Assembly: GCA_019695345.1 (NCBI GenBank)
Contig: JAIBAE010000037.1
Span: 1 to 39,386, forward strand
Direction of reading: 5' to 3'
Length of the DNA stretch: 39,386 bases
Source of the DNA: Bacteroidota bacterium
GTDB taxonomy: Bacteria > Bacteroidota > Ignavibacteria > Kapaibacteriales > NICIL-2
The notes under the pieces were generated by a model, which saw nothing but the letters and a program-made list of their open reading frames with translations, searched no databases and had not been told where the DNA came from. The translations under genes and the position numbers were made by a program. Below, piece by piece: positions 26,657 through 35,157 of the stretch (positions are counted from its first letter, which is position 1; every line of letters starts with the position of its first letter).

Positions 26657-27775
26657 ATGATAATGCAAGAACTACTATACTATATTGCAATACTGATATA
26701 CACTTCGCGAGTAGTGTATTTCTTTATTGGTGCAGCAAAGGAACGTAATAAAAAGTCCGGCAATGTTAACGATGCAGATTTACCATTTGTTTCAATCATT
26801 ATACCTGCCCGAAACGAAGAATTGAATTTAGTGGAATGTATAGAATCGGTTTTCTCAGTTGATTACCCCAGAGAAAAATTCGAAGTGATAATAGTAGATG
26901 ATAGATCGTCGGATTCAACTCCTTCGCTCTTGTTGATGCAACAATTCCGTTTTCCTAATCTTATTACCGCAAGAATAAACTTCGATGGCGAAAAGAACCT
27001 GCAAGGCAAAGCAGGTGCGTTAGATTACGGCATACAGCGAGCTAAAGGTGAGATACTATTGTTTACCGATGCAGACTGCACAGTTCACACTCAATGGGTA
27101 CGAGAACATGCAAAAGTTTACCAAGATTCAAAAGTTGCAATGGTGTGTGCTTTTACTTTAATCGACGGCAATAATCTGTTCCAGAAAATACAATCGGTAG
27201 AATGGATTTCTACACACACAATGGCAAGCGCAAGTGTGTATTACAAACAGTTTTTAGGATGCTTCGGCAATAATCTATCAATCAAAACCACTATGTACAA
27301 GCAGTTGGGTGGTTATGCTTCTATCCCGTTCTCAGTTACCGAAGATTTAGCATTAATGCAACAGGTAGGCAAACAACGCCAAACCATACGCTACCTCTGT
27401 TCAATCGAGTCATCTGTTAAAACCAAACCATGTATATCATTCTCAGAGTACCTGCAACAACATAAACGTTGGGTTCGTGGTGCTACGCAGTTGGGTTGGC
27501 GTGCAACGGTTTTTGTTTCTACTTCTATGGCTTTTTGGGTTGGTTTGGCACTTTCCATTATCACCTTACATCCCTGGTGGTTTTTTGGATTTTTGACTTT
27601 ACGACTTATTGGCGATTACGCAGTAAACGCACCAACACTAAGCCTTTTAAAACGGAATTATTTATTGATATACAGCTTCCCTACAGTTATCTTTTTCAGT
27701 TTGCTTGAACTTTCCTTACCATTTATGTTGCTCGACCCTACCATATCATGGAAAGGCCAGAAACTCAAAATGTAA
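26657..27775 (+). CDS. Membrane glycosyltransferase family 2, processive type
   Basis: The 372-residue protein has an N-terminal membrane helix (about 5-25), a cytoplasmic GT-A domain and C-terminal helices (about 290-365). Nucleotide-sugar and catalytic motifs are present: VSIIIPARNEE, VDDRSSDST, FTDADCTVHT (DxD), VTEDLALM (TED) and QHKRWVRG (QxxRW). The QxxRW motif with flanking helices points to a processive or lipid-linked transferase of the cellulose/hyaluronan-synthase-like group. The product is unknown. It stands alone, divergent from the MATE gene and convergent with rpoD. Confidence 0.9.
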   Translation: MIMQELLYYIAILIYTSRVVYFFIGAAKERNKKSGNVNDADLPFVSIIIPARNEELNLVECIESVFSVDYPREKFEVIIVDDRSSDSTPSLLLMQQFRFPNLITARINFDGEKNLQGKAGALDYGIQRAKGEILLFTDADCTVHTQWVREHAKVYQDSKVAMVCAFTLIDGNNLFQKIQSVEWISTHTMASASVYYKQFLGCFGNNLSIKTTMYKQLGGYASIPFSVTEDLALMQQVGKQRQTIRYLCSIESSVKTKPCISFSEYLQQHKRWVRGATQLGWRATVFVSTSMAFWVGLALSIITLHPWWFFGFLTLRLIGDYAVNAPTLSLLKRNYLLIYSFPTVIFFSLLELSLPFMLLDPTISWKGQKLKM

Positions 27776-27792
27776 AAAGGTGTTCCCCACCT

Positions 27793-27940
27793 CTTCCGAA
27801 GCGAGCCATACTGCGCGCCAACCCGGTGCGAGCCAACTGTTGTGCTGCGCAATTGAATCTACACATTTACAAAGTTCTACCTGCGATGCTGTACCACTCT
27901 GTCCCGCCCGTGTGACGGCGCTGAAGGGTTGCTTCGGCAG
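27793..27940. repeat. Type-2 intergenic inverted-repeat element (148 bp)
   Basis: The left end CTTCCGAAGC (27793-27802) is mirrored by GCTTCGGCAG at 27931-27940, with one mismatch. The pairing continues weakly inward with GCGCGCC against GGCGC. The right 58 bases match 21350-21407 at 51 of 58 positions. It begins 18 bases after the glycosyltransferase stop codon. It is GC-richer than its surroundings. Confidence 0.65.
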
Positions 27941-27952
27941 CTGACCTACCAC

Positions 27953-27990
27953 AAAAAATAATGGCTGAACGATTTGCACCGAACAGCCAT
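27953..27990 (-). terminator. Rho-independent terminator of rpoD
   Basis: On the minus strand ATGGCTG (27990-27984) pairs with CAGCCAT (27967-27961) around a 16-base loop, followed by TATTTTTTG. It lies about 20 bases beyond the rpoD stop codon. The stem is short (7 pairs) but the U-tract is good. Confidence 0.6.
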
Positions 27991-28011
27991 GAAATAGATT
28001 ATGTAGTTGGG

Positions 28012-28875
28012 TTATCCCAAATAAGTACGCAATGCTTTGGAACGTGAAGCATGACGAAGGCGACGGATAGCTTTTTCCTTAATCTGGCGTACGCGCTCGC
28101 GAGTGAGATTAAACTTCTCACCAATTTCTTCTAACGTTAAGCATTGTTTGTCTTCTAAACCAAAGTACAACCGTACAACTTCAGCTTCCCGTTCGGAAAG
28201 TGTTTTAAGTACCTGTTGAACTTCGATGCGAAGTGATTCGAGCATCAAATCTGAGTCCGGCGGTGGCTGTAAATCGTTTGGAAGAATATCCAGCAAACGA
28301 TTATCCTCGCCTTGAACAAACGGTGCATCTACCGAGAGGTGACGACCTGAGATTTTAATTGTTTCTGCAATTTCGTTGATGCTCATATCCAATTGTTCGG
28401 CAAGTTCTGCAGCTGTTGGTTCGCGCTCGTATAATTGCTCCAACTCGCTGAATTTTTTACCAATCTTGTTAAGTGCACCTACCCTGTTTAATGGCAAACG
28501 AACAATACGTGATTGTTCTGCCAAAGCTTGCAGAATTGACTGACGAATCCACCAAACTGCGTACGAAATGAACTTAAAACCGCGCGTTTCATCGAATCGT
28601 TTTGCTGCTTTTATCAAACCAAGATTTCCTTCGTTGATTAAATCGCCGAGTGAAAGACCCTGATTTTGATATTGCTTTGCAACCGAAACCACGAAACGAA
28701 GATTGGCTTTAACCAATCGTTCTAACGATAACTCGCCATCTGGGCCGCCACGTTTTATGGACTGCGCCAAAACAATTTCGTCGTCGCCGGTTAATAATTC
28801 AACGCGTCCAATCTCCTGAAGGTATTTATCCAGTGATTGGCTTTCGCGATTTGTGTATTGTTTAGTAATCCTCAT
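28012..28875 (-). CDS. rpoD: Primary sigma-70 factor RpoD/SigA (short form)
   Basis: The 287-residue sigma factor starts almost directly at region 1.2 ([15 protein letters not shown]) and has no region 1.1, as in Bacteroidota and Chlorobiota primary sigmas. Region 2 contains [19 protein letters not shown], followed by [15 protein letters not shown]. Region 3 starts near residue 135, and region 4.2 includes [20 protein letters not shown] with RVRQI for -35/-33 recognition. It should recognise the TTG-N19-TAnnTTTG promoters seen elsewhere in the window. It lies 69 bases after the PIN-like gene, with its own terminator downstream. Confidence 0.95.
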   Translation of the reverse strand: MRITKQYTNRESQSLDKYLQEIGRVELLTGDDEIVLAQSIKRGGPDGELSLERLVKANLRFVVSVAKQYQNQGLSLGDLINEGNLGLIKAAKRFDETRGFKFISYAVWWIRQSILQALAEQSRIVRLPLNRVGALNKIGKKFSELEQLYEREPTAAELAEQLDMSINEIAETIKISGRHLSVDAPFVQGEDNRLLDILPNDLQPPPDSDLMLESLRIEVQQVLKTLSEREAEVVRLYFGLEDKQCLTLEEIGEKFNLTRERVRQIKEKAIRRLRHASRSKALRTYLG

Positions 28876-28944
28876 GTTGTTCAGTCCGATATGAACGTTA
28901 CTGTAAACCTGTTATTTGCTTTGAGTTGTGTTTACGAAAATGGC

Positions 28945-29361
28945 TCAACGAATATCACTTGGTTTTATTGTTACTACATTTTCGAGCCGCGAATATACCG
29001 CGTAAAAGCGGTTTGTAATAATTGGAAGTGAAGATTCTTGTGAAATAGTTGCTGTAATTGCACATCGAAGAGCAACATTTGGAGCTATTTTCTTAAGAAC
29101 CACCAGGTGTTTTGCAATGGTTTCTGAATACCGTGGATGTATTCCTAAAATGCGCATACCAACATAACATTTACTAATTGTTTCTTGTTCGGTATGTGAT
29201 TCAGATATCTCCAATAACTCGGTAACCTGTATAACGGTAGTATAACAAGGTTTCAAAAGTAGAAAATCCTTAATGGTAATATCAGAACCTAATAATAATG
29301 ATTCAGCCAATACATCAGTTTCCAGCATCAACCCCTTAGATTTTTCGATAGGATCTTTCAT
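28945..29361 (-). CDS. PIN-domain-like protein with incomplete acidic site
   Basis: The 138-residue protein resembles VapC-type PIN domains in outline: MLETDVLAE at residues 12-20 (Asp16, first acid), TTVIQVTELLE at 41-51 (Glu48, second acid), and a C-terminal block CAITATISQESSLPIITNRF followed by LENVVTIKPSD. In active VapC proteins the C-terminal block begins with an aspartate before ALIAA; here that place is Cys100 after an arginine. So the nuclease site looks incomplete, and no VapB-like antitoxin gene is adjacent. It overlaps the DUF1289 gene by four bases (ATGA) and lies just upstream of rpoD. The fold assignment is by eye. Confidence 0.55.
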   Translation of the reverse strand: MKDPIEKSKGLMLETDVLAESLLLGSDITIKDFLLLKPCYTTVIQVTELLEISESHTEQETISKCYVGMRILGIHPRYSETIAKHLVVLKKIAPNVALRCAITATISQESSLPIITNRFYAVYSRLENVVTIKPSDIR

Positions 29362-29561
29362 CGGTTACAACGCATATCAATTGGTCGAATAAATTGTTTA
29401 CGTTGGTCAAGTTCCCGCATAATCTTGAATCGCTCATCGTTCTGCATCATTCCCCAGCGGGCTATTTCTGCTCTTGTTCTGTAACACCCCTGGCATAACC
29501 CAGATGAAATATCAATTTTACAAATTTCAATACAGGGAGTTGGAATACTTTTTTTAACCAT
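29358..29561 (-). CDS. DUF1289 small cysteine protein
   Basis: The 67-residue protein matches the DUF1289 (YdhL-like) family: TPCIEICKIDISSGLCQGCYRTRAEIARWG, with four cysteines at residues 10, 14, 23 and 26. The pattern C-x3-C-x8-C-x2-C could bind a metal or Fe-S cluster, but no function has been established for the family that I can cite. Its start overlaps the upstream small gene by eight bases and its stop overlaps the PIN-like gene by four, so it is translated from a polycistronic mRNA starting at ctpA or before. Confidence 0.85.
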   Translation of the reverse strand: MVKKSIPTPCIEICKIDISSGLCQGCYRTRAEIARWGMMQNDERFKIMRELDQRKQFIRPIDMRCNR

Positions 29562-29799
29562 TGATCAGCCCCTTCAATTTTATATGAAGTGTGCTTTCAG
29601 GATGGACAGAACCAACCGAATCTAATAAGCTATAAACAATATTCTCTTCTAATGATTGAACTTTCATAATCTGCTGTACTTTTTTGTCATCATCAACAAA
29701 TAACTCAATATCTGCCTCTTTCCCTAAAGCTGATATTGGCAAACCATCATCAATAACCTCTAACCTATTTTGGGCTACAATTTTTACTCTGTACTTCAT
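29554..29799 (-). CDS. Small hypothetical protein, coupled to ctpA
   Basis: I do not recognise this 81-residue protein. It is acidic, without membrane segments or cysteines, and predicted to be mostly beta-stranded with a short helix (EENIVYSLLDSVG). Its start overlaps the ctpA stop by one base (TAATG) and its end overlaps the DUF1289 start by eight bases. The overlaps are good evidence that it is a real translated gene. Confidence 0.7.
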   Translation of the reverse strand: MKYRVKIVAQNRLEVIDDGLPISALGKEADIELFVDDDKKVQQIMKVQSLEENIVYSLLDSVGSVHPESTLHIKLKGLING

Positions 29800-31451
29800 T
29801 AGTGTTTGGTATAGGTTGGTGTTCTTAGTAGTGCTCTGTAGGATTCACTTCGTAAAATCTCACACGTTCTGTTTACAACATCATCTGTTTTTAATTCTGC
29901 TATAAACTGTGCTTTTGTTGATTGAAACCTCGAGCGTATTTCTCTATCCAGTTCTGCAACAATTTGTTTAGAATGAATTTTAAACTGCTTTGTATGCTCT
30001 GCTTGGAGGATTTTTTCGGTGTCATCAACTTGTTTTAACACTTCTTTGGTTGCTTTTTCATCTTGGAGTGATTTCTTCAATTCTTCGAGTTTTTTCTGAG
30101 CAGTGCTTTCAAAACTAAACTTACTTTTCTGTGCAAACTTTTCAACTTCATCTACTAAAGAGTTCGCATTAAAATTAGCTGGTAAGTTTTGATAAGTAGC
30201 TGCATATTCGTTTGCGAACCTGAATATTAATCCTCTATCTGTTAATTGTTGAACAAACGGAGTTACATCATGGGGTTTTATGGTTGAATCAGGAATAATA
30301 CCCGAAGCATCTACAACCGGACGACGGTTAGTTGTATAAAATGTCTTCACCATTGATGCATCAGTATTTTTGCCCATTCGTTTCTTTAAGTAGTCAACTT
30401 TCTGAATACATCTACCACTTGGTGTATAGTACTTTTGAGTTGTAATCTTTAAACTGCCATTGTACGGCATTGGATAGGAAGATTGCACTAAACCTTTACC
30501 AAAAGATTGCTCTCCAATAACAATTCCTCTGTCTAAATCCTGAATAGCACCTGCAACTACCTCGCTTGCACTTGCGCTCGATTTATCTATCAAGATAGCC
30601 AACGGTTTATCGCCTTCATAAGGATACGATGAAGAAGTGTAGACTTTACCTTCGGCATTATATCTTCCTTTTGTGGTTACAATTATACTTTGGTAAGGAA
30701 CAAATGATTCACAAATTGAAATTGCTGCATCAAGTAAACCACCGGGATTTCCCCGTAAATCCAATATAAAATTCTTTACACCACTCCTGTTTAAAGAATC
30801 AACTGCATCACGTATTTCCTGCGCTGACCTTCTGGAAAACCTATCAAGCTTTATATAACCAGTTTCGTTGTTCACTATACCTAAATACGATACACTTTTC
30901 ATAGTGATTTCTTCTCGGGTTAACGTAAGAGTAATAGTATCTTTCAAACCATCTCGTAAAAAACGAACTATCGCCATACTTCTCTTTTCACCACGGGTAT
31001 ACTTGCGTAATTCTTTCGATGTTAACTTTAATGTGTTTACTGAATCAATCATTACAATTCTATCACCAATCCGTACACCGTTTCTCGATGCTGAGTACCC
31101 ATCCGTAACACCGGTAATCGTTAGCATACTATCCACAGTACCTGCTTGTATACCAAACCCAACATATACTCCATTTATCTGGGAATCAAAGTCACCATAT
31201 TCTTCCTGATCCATATATACAGTATAAGGGTCCAGATTATTCAACATCCCGTCCATCCCACTACGTATCATAGTTTCAGGGTCAACATCATCCACATAAT
31301 TTTGCGATACTTCTCTAAAAACAGCACCAAATACTTCCAGCGACTTATTGATCTTAAAGTACATAGAATCTGTACCAACATACCAGCCTACGGTAAACAT
31401 TGTGGTAGCCAACAATGCCAATACTATCCATTTCTTAAAATATAGATTCAT
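29799..31451 (-). CDS. C-terminal processing peptidase (S41 family)
   Basis: I start this at the ATG at 31451 (MNLYFKKW, 550 residues), which has a GAAGGAA ribosome-binding site. It has a signal anchor (residues 5-25) and a PDZ domain (about 90-170, GVYVGFGIQAG to IGDRIVMID). The S41 catalytic domain contains FILDLRGNPGG, SSASASEVVAGAIQDL with the Ser nucleophile, and GEQSFGKGLVQ with the general-base Lys. A helical, lysine-rich C-terminal region of about 150 residues follows. Such proteases trim envelope proteins after a C-terminal signal. It heads a coupled set that runs towards rpoD. Confidence 0.93.
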   Translation of the reverse strand: MNLYFKKWIVLALLATTMFTVGWYVGTDSMYFKINKSLEVFGAVFREVSQNYVDDVDPETMIRSGMDGMLNNLDPYTVYMDQEEYGDFDSQINGVYVGFGIQAGTVDSMLTITGVTDGYSASRNGVRIGDRIVMIDSVNTLKLTSKELRKYTRGEKRSMAIVRFLRDGLKDTITLTLTREEITMKSVSYLGIVNNETGYIKLDRFSRRSAQEIRDAVDSLNRSGVKNFILDLRGNPGGLLDAAISICESFVPYQSIIVTTKGRYNAEGKVYTSSSYPYEGDKPLAILIDKSSASASEVVAGAIQDLDRGIVIGEQSFGKGLVQSSYPMPYNGSLKITTQKYYTPSGRCIQKVDYLKKRMGKNTDASMVKTFYTTNRRPVVDASGIIPDSTIKPHDVTPFVQQLTDRGLIFRFANEYAATYQNLPANFNANSLVDEVEKFAQKSKFSFESTAQKKLEELKKSLQDEKATKEVLKQVDDTEKILQAEHTKQFKIHSKQIVAELDREIRSRFQSTKAQFIAELKTDDVVNRTCEILRSESYRALLRTPTYTKH

Positions 31452-31508
31452 AATTATTCCTTCAGTCAATTCAGATACAATCACGAACTTGAACCATCAT
31501 TGGTGTTT

Positions 31509-31578
31509 TTGCTATCGCAAACGGCTCCTTAAAAACTTCATTACATGCAACCTCTACTTGCCGGACAGAACCTCAATA
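31509..31578 (+). repeat. Half-copy of intergenic inverted-repeat element
   Basis: TTGCTATCGCA (31509-31519) plus AACGGCTCC, and box 2 GCCGGACAGAACCTC starting at 31560, 51 bases later. The right half is missing. It lies between the cytochrome b stop codon (31590) and the ctpA start (31451), so it would be in the ctpA leader. Confidence 0.65.
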
Positions 31579-31589
31579 GTGGTACATAT

Positions 31590-32759
31590 CTATTGAAGAT
31601 TTCCAATCACAGTAAACACAAGAGCACTCAATAATAATGTTATGGAAATCGCATATGTAAAAGCCTTATTGCGTATTCCGTTGGATAAAATCGGCAGACA
31701 AACTAGCAATGAAATCCATCCTGTAATAATGGTAACGGCTAAATCTGCCGGAAGCACTTTCATCAAAAAAAACGGTGCTGCGAAATACCATTCTGGGCGT
31801 ACATTATCAGCTACTATCACTCCGGATACAAACGGTTTACCAACGGTAAAACCAGTAACACTTGCTAACAACAAAATGCTCAAAATAGTTATCTGTATAA
31901 CCGGTACTTGTAGTTTTGCAGTACCAACTAATCGTTTCATCCCATATATACATAACAACATCATGGTTGGCATCCAAACAACATGAAGTGAGTACATTGT
32001 AGGTAATAACTTTACATCATCAAACTTATTTAACAAACCTTCAATCAGGTCGCCAACGAGTGGAAGGTATGTTCTGGCAGTAGATAAAACAATCATTGCC
32101 GCTTCATGTCCTCTGATATCCCAAGGTAAAACTGAGCCACTCCATGCTGCAAAGGTAACCACTATAAACAACAATGATGTATATACCCACAATAGCTCAA
32201 AAGGTTGTTGATAATATCTGCGTAGTATGTACAGTCCTATAACAACTACAATGCAACAAACTAATAAGTAAGAACTAACAATATGTACTGTCCGTACAAA
32301 AGATTTTTCAAGCAAACGTACACTCATGTTAGTACTATTTACACCCAAACCATAATCAACTTCAGTGTCGGGTATTAATAACTGGAAATCATCTCCACGA
32401 ACAACTTTTAATGGTTTATTGGTTGTTGGATTCAATAAACAACTGTCCTGCTCAGAGTACGGCAAATACACTACATCCTGTATACTTTGGTACAATGTAT
32501 CACCATTAGTATCTACAATTACTTTAGTAGGCAGTACAGGAATAAGTTTCCGGTGTTTTACATCCTGTAATACTTCAGCATTGGGTTGGTAGTATAATGT
32601 AAGCACCATCCCCGAAATACATTGAACTACAAGTGTTGCTAAAAGAATTTTAAGTATAACATGGAACAACTTATCTGTATGCAGTAAGTCTTGAAGATTT
32701 GCTCGTTGAACAAACCACCTATTAACAGACTCAACCTTATGATGCAATTTCGTGTTCAT
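31590..32759 (-). CDS. Cytochrome b-like protein with only one haem site preserved
   Basis: This 389-residue protein aligns with cytochrome b/b6 fused to the start of subunit IV. Helix A contains QCISGMVLTLYYQP (46-59), helix B FVRTVHIVSSY (His159), the cd-loop GSVLPWD (208-214), helix D SLHVVWMP (His259), and the quinol-site motif PEWY is at 322-325. Each haem-binding helix normally has a second histidine 14-15 residues on; here those places are Val173 and Gly273/Met274. So the haem bL pair is kept and the haem bH pair is lost. About 70 extra residues lie between helices A and B. No Rieske gene is nearby. It starts one base after the trmH stop. Confidence 0.8.
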   Translation of the reverse strand: MNTKLHHKVESVNRWFVQRANLQDLLHTDKLFHVILKILLATLVVQCISGMVLTLYYQPNAEVLQDVKHRKLIPVLPTKVIVDTNGDTLYQSIQDVVYLPYSEQDSCLLNPTTNKPLKVVRGDDFQLLIPDTEVDYGLGVNSTNMSVRLLEKSFVRTVHIVSSYLLVCCIVVVIGLYILRRYYQQPFELLWVYTSLLFIVVTFAAWSGSVLPWDIRGHEAAMIVLSTARTYLPLVGDLIEGLLNKFDDVKLLPTMYSLHVVWMPTMMLLCIYGMKRLVGTAKLQVPVIQITILSILLLASVTGFTVGKPFVSGVIVADNVRPEWYFAAPFFLMKVLPADLAVTIITGWISLLVCLPILSNGIRNKAFTYAISITLLLSALVFTVIGNLQ

Positions 32760-32760
32760 G

Positions 32761-33366
32761 TTATTTCATTAACCACTCACAAAGTGTGTCGTTCAAGACT
32801 TCAGATGTTAACTGTGGTTGATCGTACAATCCTGCTTTCATCCGTTGCCTGTATGCTTCAAATAATGTTACAGCACAAGCGACTGAAATGTTAAGACTCT
32901 GTACTATTCCTGCCTGCGGTATCAACATATTCCCATCTGCTTTACTAATTGCTTCTTCAGTTACTCCGCTGTGTTCATTTCCAAACACTATTGCCAGCGG
33001 TTTGGTAAAATCAACTTCATACAGTCCAATTGCACTTGAAGTTAAATGAGTGGTAAGTATTGTTTTTCCTTCATTTCTTAAATGATTATAACAACCCTCA
33101 ATAGAATCATGTTGTATCTGATGTACCCACTTTCTGGCACTTGCGGAACTGCGCTCTCCTAAACTTGGAAATTTGTCGTTTCTGTAAACTAAATGAACAT
33201 TCAAAATTCCGGTAGCATCGCAGCTTCTCAACACAGCAGACACATTGTGCGGGTCATCAACATTCTCTAAAACTATAGTTATATCAGTCTGTCTCCGTGA
33301 TAGCACAGATTTAAGTTTCTCCACTCGTTCCGGAGTTCCTAATTTTTCCGGGTCAGCATTCATCAT
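32761..33366 (-). CDS. tRNA/rRNA 2'-O-methyltransferase, TrmH (SpoU) family
   Basis: The protein has the SPOUT-fold motifs in order: IVLENVDDPHNVSAVLRSCDATG (motif 1 with the conserved Asn and Arg), AIVFGNEHSGVTEEA (motif 2) and MLIPQAGIVQSLNISVACAVTLFEA (motif 3, knot). These identify a SpoU methyltransferase, most like TrmH, which makes 2'-O-methylguanosine at position 18 of tRNA. A start at 33366 or 33363 gives about 200 residues. The frame is open to 33411 but the extra N-terminus is unlike the family. It lies between nuoD and the cytochrome b gene with gaps of 61 bases and one base. Confidence 0.88.
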   Translation of the reverse strand: MMNADPEKLGTPERVEKLKSVLSRRQTDITIVLENVDDPHNVSAVLRSCDATGILNVHLVYRNDKFPSLGERSSASARKWVHQIQHDSIEGCYNHLRNEGKTILTTHLTSSAIGLYEVDFTKPLAIVFGNEHSGVTEEAISKADGNMLIPQAGIVQSLNISVACAVTLFEAYRQRMKAGLYDQPQLTSEVLNDTLCEWLMK

Positions 33367-33427
33367 AATACAAAAAAGAAAGGGACAACATTTTGTGTCG
33401 TCCCATTTCACGTAAATCTAAAAATTA

Positions 33428-34714
33428 TTATTTATCTGCTTCACCCATTACAGGGTCAATACCACCAATAATAGCAACAACATCCGAAACCATTGAACCT
33501 TCGGTCATGAACGATAATGCTTGTAGATTAGATGACGATGGTGAACGTATCTTCAACTTCCAAGGATGTCCTGTTCCATCACTTACAATAAAGAACCCTA
33601 ACTCACCTTTTGGAGATTCAATAGCAGTGTAGGTTTCGCCTACAGGTGGTGCAGCGCCAAAATTTACAATAATGAAATCATTAATCAACTCTTCCATTTT
33701 GGTATAAATTTCAGCTTTTTTTGCAGTAACATTAACAGGGTCGTTTAATCTTACTTCACCTGTTGGTGGATTATCCAACAACTGATGAATCATTTTTATG
33801 CTCTCTCTGCACTCTTTCATTCTCACCATATAACGACCATAACAATCACAATCGTTATTGGTAATCACATCAAAGTCTAATCTATCATACCATAAATAAG
33901 GTTGGTCACGGCGTAAATCTCTTGCTATACCGGAACCACGTAATGCCGGACCTGTCAATCCCAAAGTTATCGCTTTTTCTGGTGGGCAATAACCAACACC
34001 AGCCATGCGGTCTACAAATATTCTGTTTCTGTTTACTAAAGCTTCACAAGCAGTTAATTCTTCTGCAAATTTTGTAACCCAATCTCTGATTTTCTTCAAC
34101 ACCCAATCTGGGATATCATTTGCAACACCACCAATTCGTGTGTAGCTGGTTGTAAAACGAGCTCCACAAATCAGTTCAAATAGGTCATACATTTTCTCAC
34201 GTTCGGCAAATGTCCACAAGAAGACGGTCAACGCTCCCACATCCATACACGTTGCACCGGCAGCCAACAAGTGTGACGATAATCGCGCTAATTCACAAAT
34301 TAATGTACGTATCCACTGAGCCCTGGGTGGAGCTTCAATTCCCATAGCATTTTCAATTGCCAATGCTATTCCGGTGTTGTTACTTAACGGAGCAAGATAA
34401 TCCAAACGGTCGGTATGCGGTATAAACTCATGCAGAGTAGTGTTCTCAGCTAATTTTTCGTAGCCGCGATGCAAATACCCTAATTCAGGAACACACTTAA
34501 TAACAGTTTCGCCATCCAAGCGTAACAGAACCCGCAATACACCGTGCGTAGCAGGATGTTGAGGTCCCATATTCAGCACCATATCATTTTCTAACGGGTC
34601 TTCAAATAATACCGATGTGTCTTTATCAAGAAGTTCTTTGTATATCTTATTCTGGCGTGTGTACCGGGCTCGTTCTAGTTTAGCCGACCCCGAACCAAGG
34701 ATAATTTCGTCCAT
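33428..34714 (-). CDS. nuoD: NADH-quinone oxidoreductase subunit D
   Basis: The 428-residue protein is the 49-kDa subunit of complex I, which helps form the quinone-binding cavity next to NuoB. Typical stretches are MGPQHPATHGVLRVLLRLDGE (near residues 49-69), LGYLHRGYEKLAEN, PLSNNTGIALAIE and the C-terminal IGGIDPVMGEAD. The first 40 residues are a non-conserved extension. A good AGGAGAT lies before the ATG. No other complex I genes are present on either side; it is followed by trmH. So this subunit gene is separated from the rest of the nuo set, at least within this window. Confidence 0.96.
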   Translation of the reverse strand: MDEIILGSGSAKLERARYTRQNKIYKELLDKDTSVLFEDPLENDMVLNMGPQHPATHGVLRVLLRLDGETVIKCVPELGYLHRGYEKLAENTTLHEFIPHTDRLDYLAPLSNNTGIALAIENAMGIEAPPRAQWIRTLICELARLSSHLLAAGATCMDVGALTVFLWTFAEREKMYDLFELICGARFTTSYTRIGGVANDIPDWVLKKIRDWVTKFAEELTACEALVNRNRIFVDRMAGVGYCPPEKAITLGLTGPALRGSGIARDLRRDQPYLWYDRLDFDVITNNDCDCYGRYMVRMKECRESIKMIHQLLDNPPTGEVRLNDPVNVTAKKAEIYTKMEELINDFIIVNFGAAPPVGETYTAIESPKGELGFFIVSDGTGHPWKLKIRSPSSSNLQALSFMTEGSMVSDVVAIIGGIDPVMGEADK

Positions 34715-34821
34715 TATATCTCCTGTTGATTCTAATCAGAATTTTGGCGCACGAAAATACGGAAACCAACAATACACACATCGTATTTTCTTGATGATTT
34801 GCAATCAATTATATGTTTTCT

Positions 34822-35041
34822 TTGCTTACGCATGACGGGACCGAACCTTTACCATCAATGTAACCTTTCTTTCCCGGAAAGAATCTTCCCATAACCAGTT
34901 AATTCATCATGTAATCACTAACAAAGTTCTTTCAAAACATTAAAAGGTCAACAAAACGATTGCCGTGTACATTTGAATGTGGTTCTGTCCGGCAGAGTAA
35001 GGGCAAATTTTTGCAAGGATTTGGTGCCGTCTGGCACAAAA
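34822..35041. repeat. Intergenic inverted-repeat element, longest copy (about 220 bp)
   Basis: The left half has TTGCTTACGCA (34822-34832), TGACGGGACCGAAC and box 2 CCCGGAAAGAATC starting 51 bases in. The right half has both boxes inverted: GGTTCTGTCCGGC (34981-34993) and TTGGTGCCGTCTGGCA (35021-35036). It is the clearest case of box1-box2 / box2'-box1' symmetry. It lies between divergent nuoD and the LD-carboxypeptidase gene and accounts for half of the 443-base gene-free stretch 34715-35157. The other parts hold the nuoD leader and a promoter-like -7 box. Confidence 0.7.
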
Positions 35042-35130
35042 AAATCAATAACTTTCAATTACTTTTACCATAATCGTAAAAAAGATGGTTTTTTCTTGAT
35101 TTTTCTGGTGTGAACATGCGCGTAACATTG

Positions 35131-35138
35131 TAAATTTG
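35131..35138 (+). promoter_or_regulatory. Candidate -7 element of LD-carboxypeptidase gene
   Basis: TAAATTTG matches the TAnnTTTG consensus exactly and is followed by CAAAGG, 20 bases before the ATG at 35158. No TTG lies 19 bases upstream, so support is limited to the -7 box and its position. Confidence 0.4.
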
Positions 35139-35157
35139 CAAAGGCATAAATGAAGTT

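Noticed and set aside
28945-29561. DUF1289 and PIN-like pair as a toxin-antitoxin module
   Set aside because: DUF1289 is not a known antitoxin family, the PIN-like protein lacks a full acidic site, and both are embedded in a longer coupled operon.
31590-32759. Cytochrome b as part of a normal bc1/b6f complex
   Set aside because: The bH ligands are missing, and no Rieske protein or cytochrome c1/f gene is nearby.
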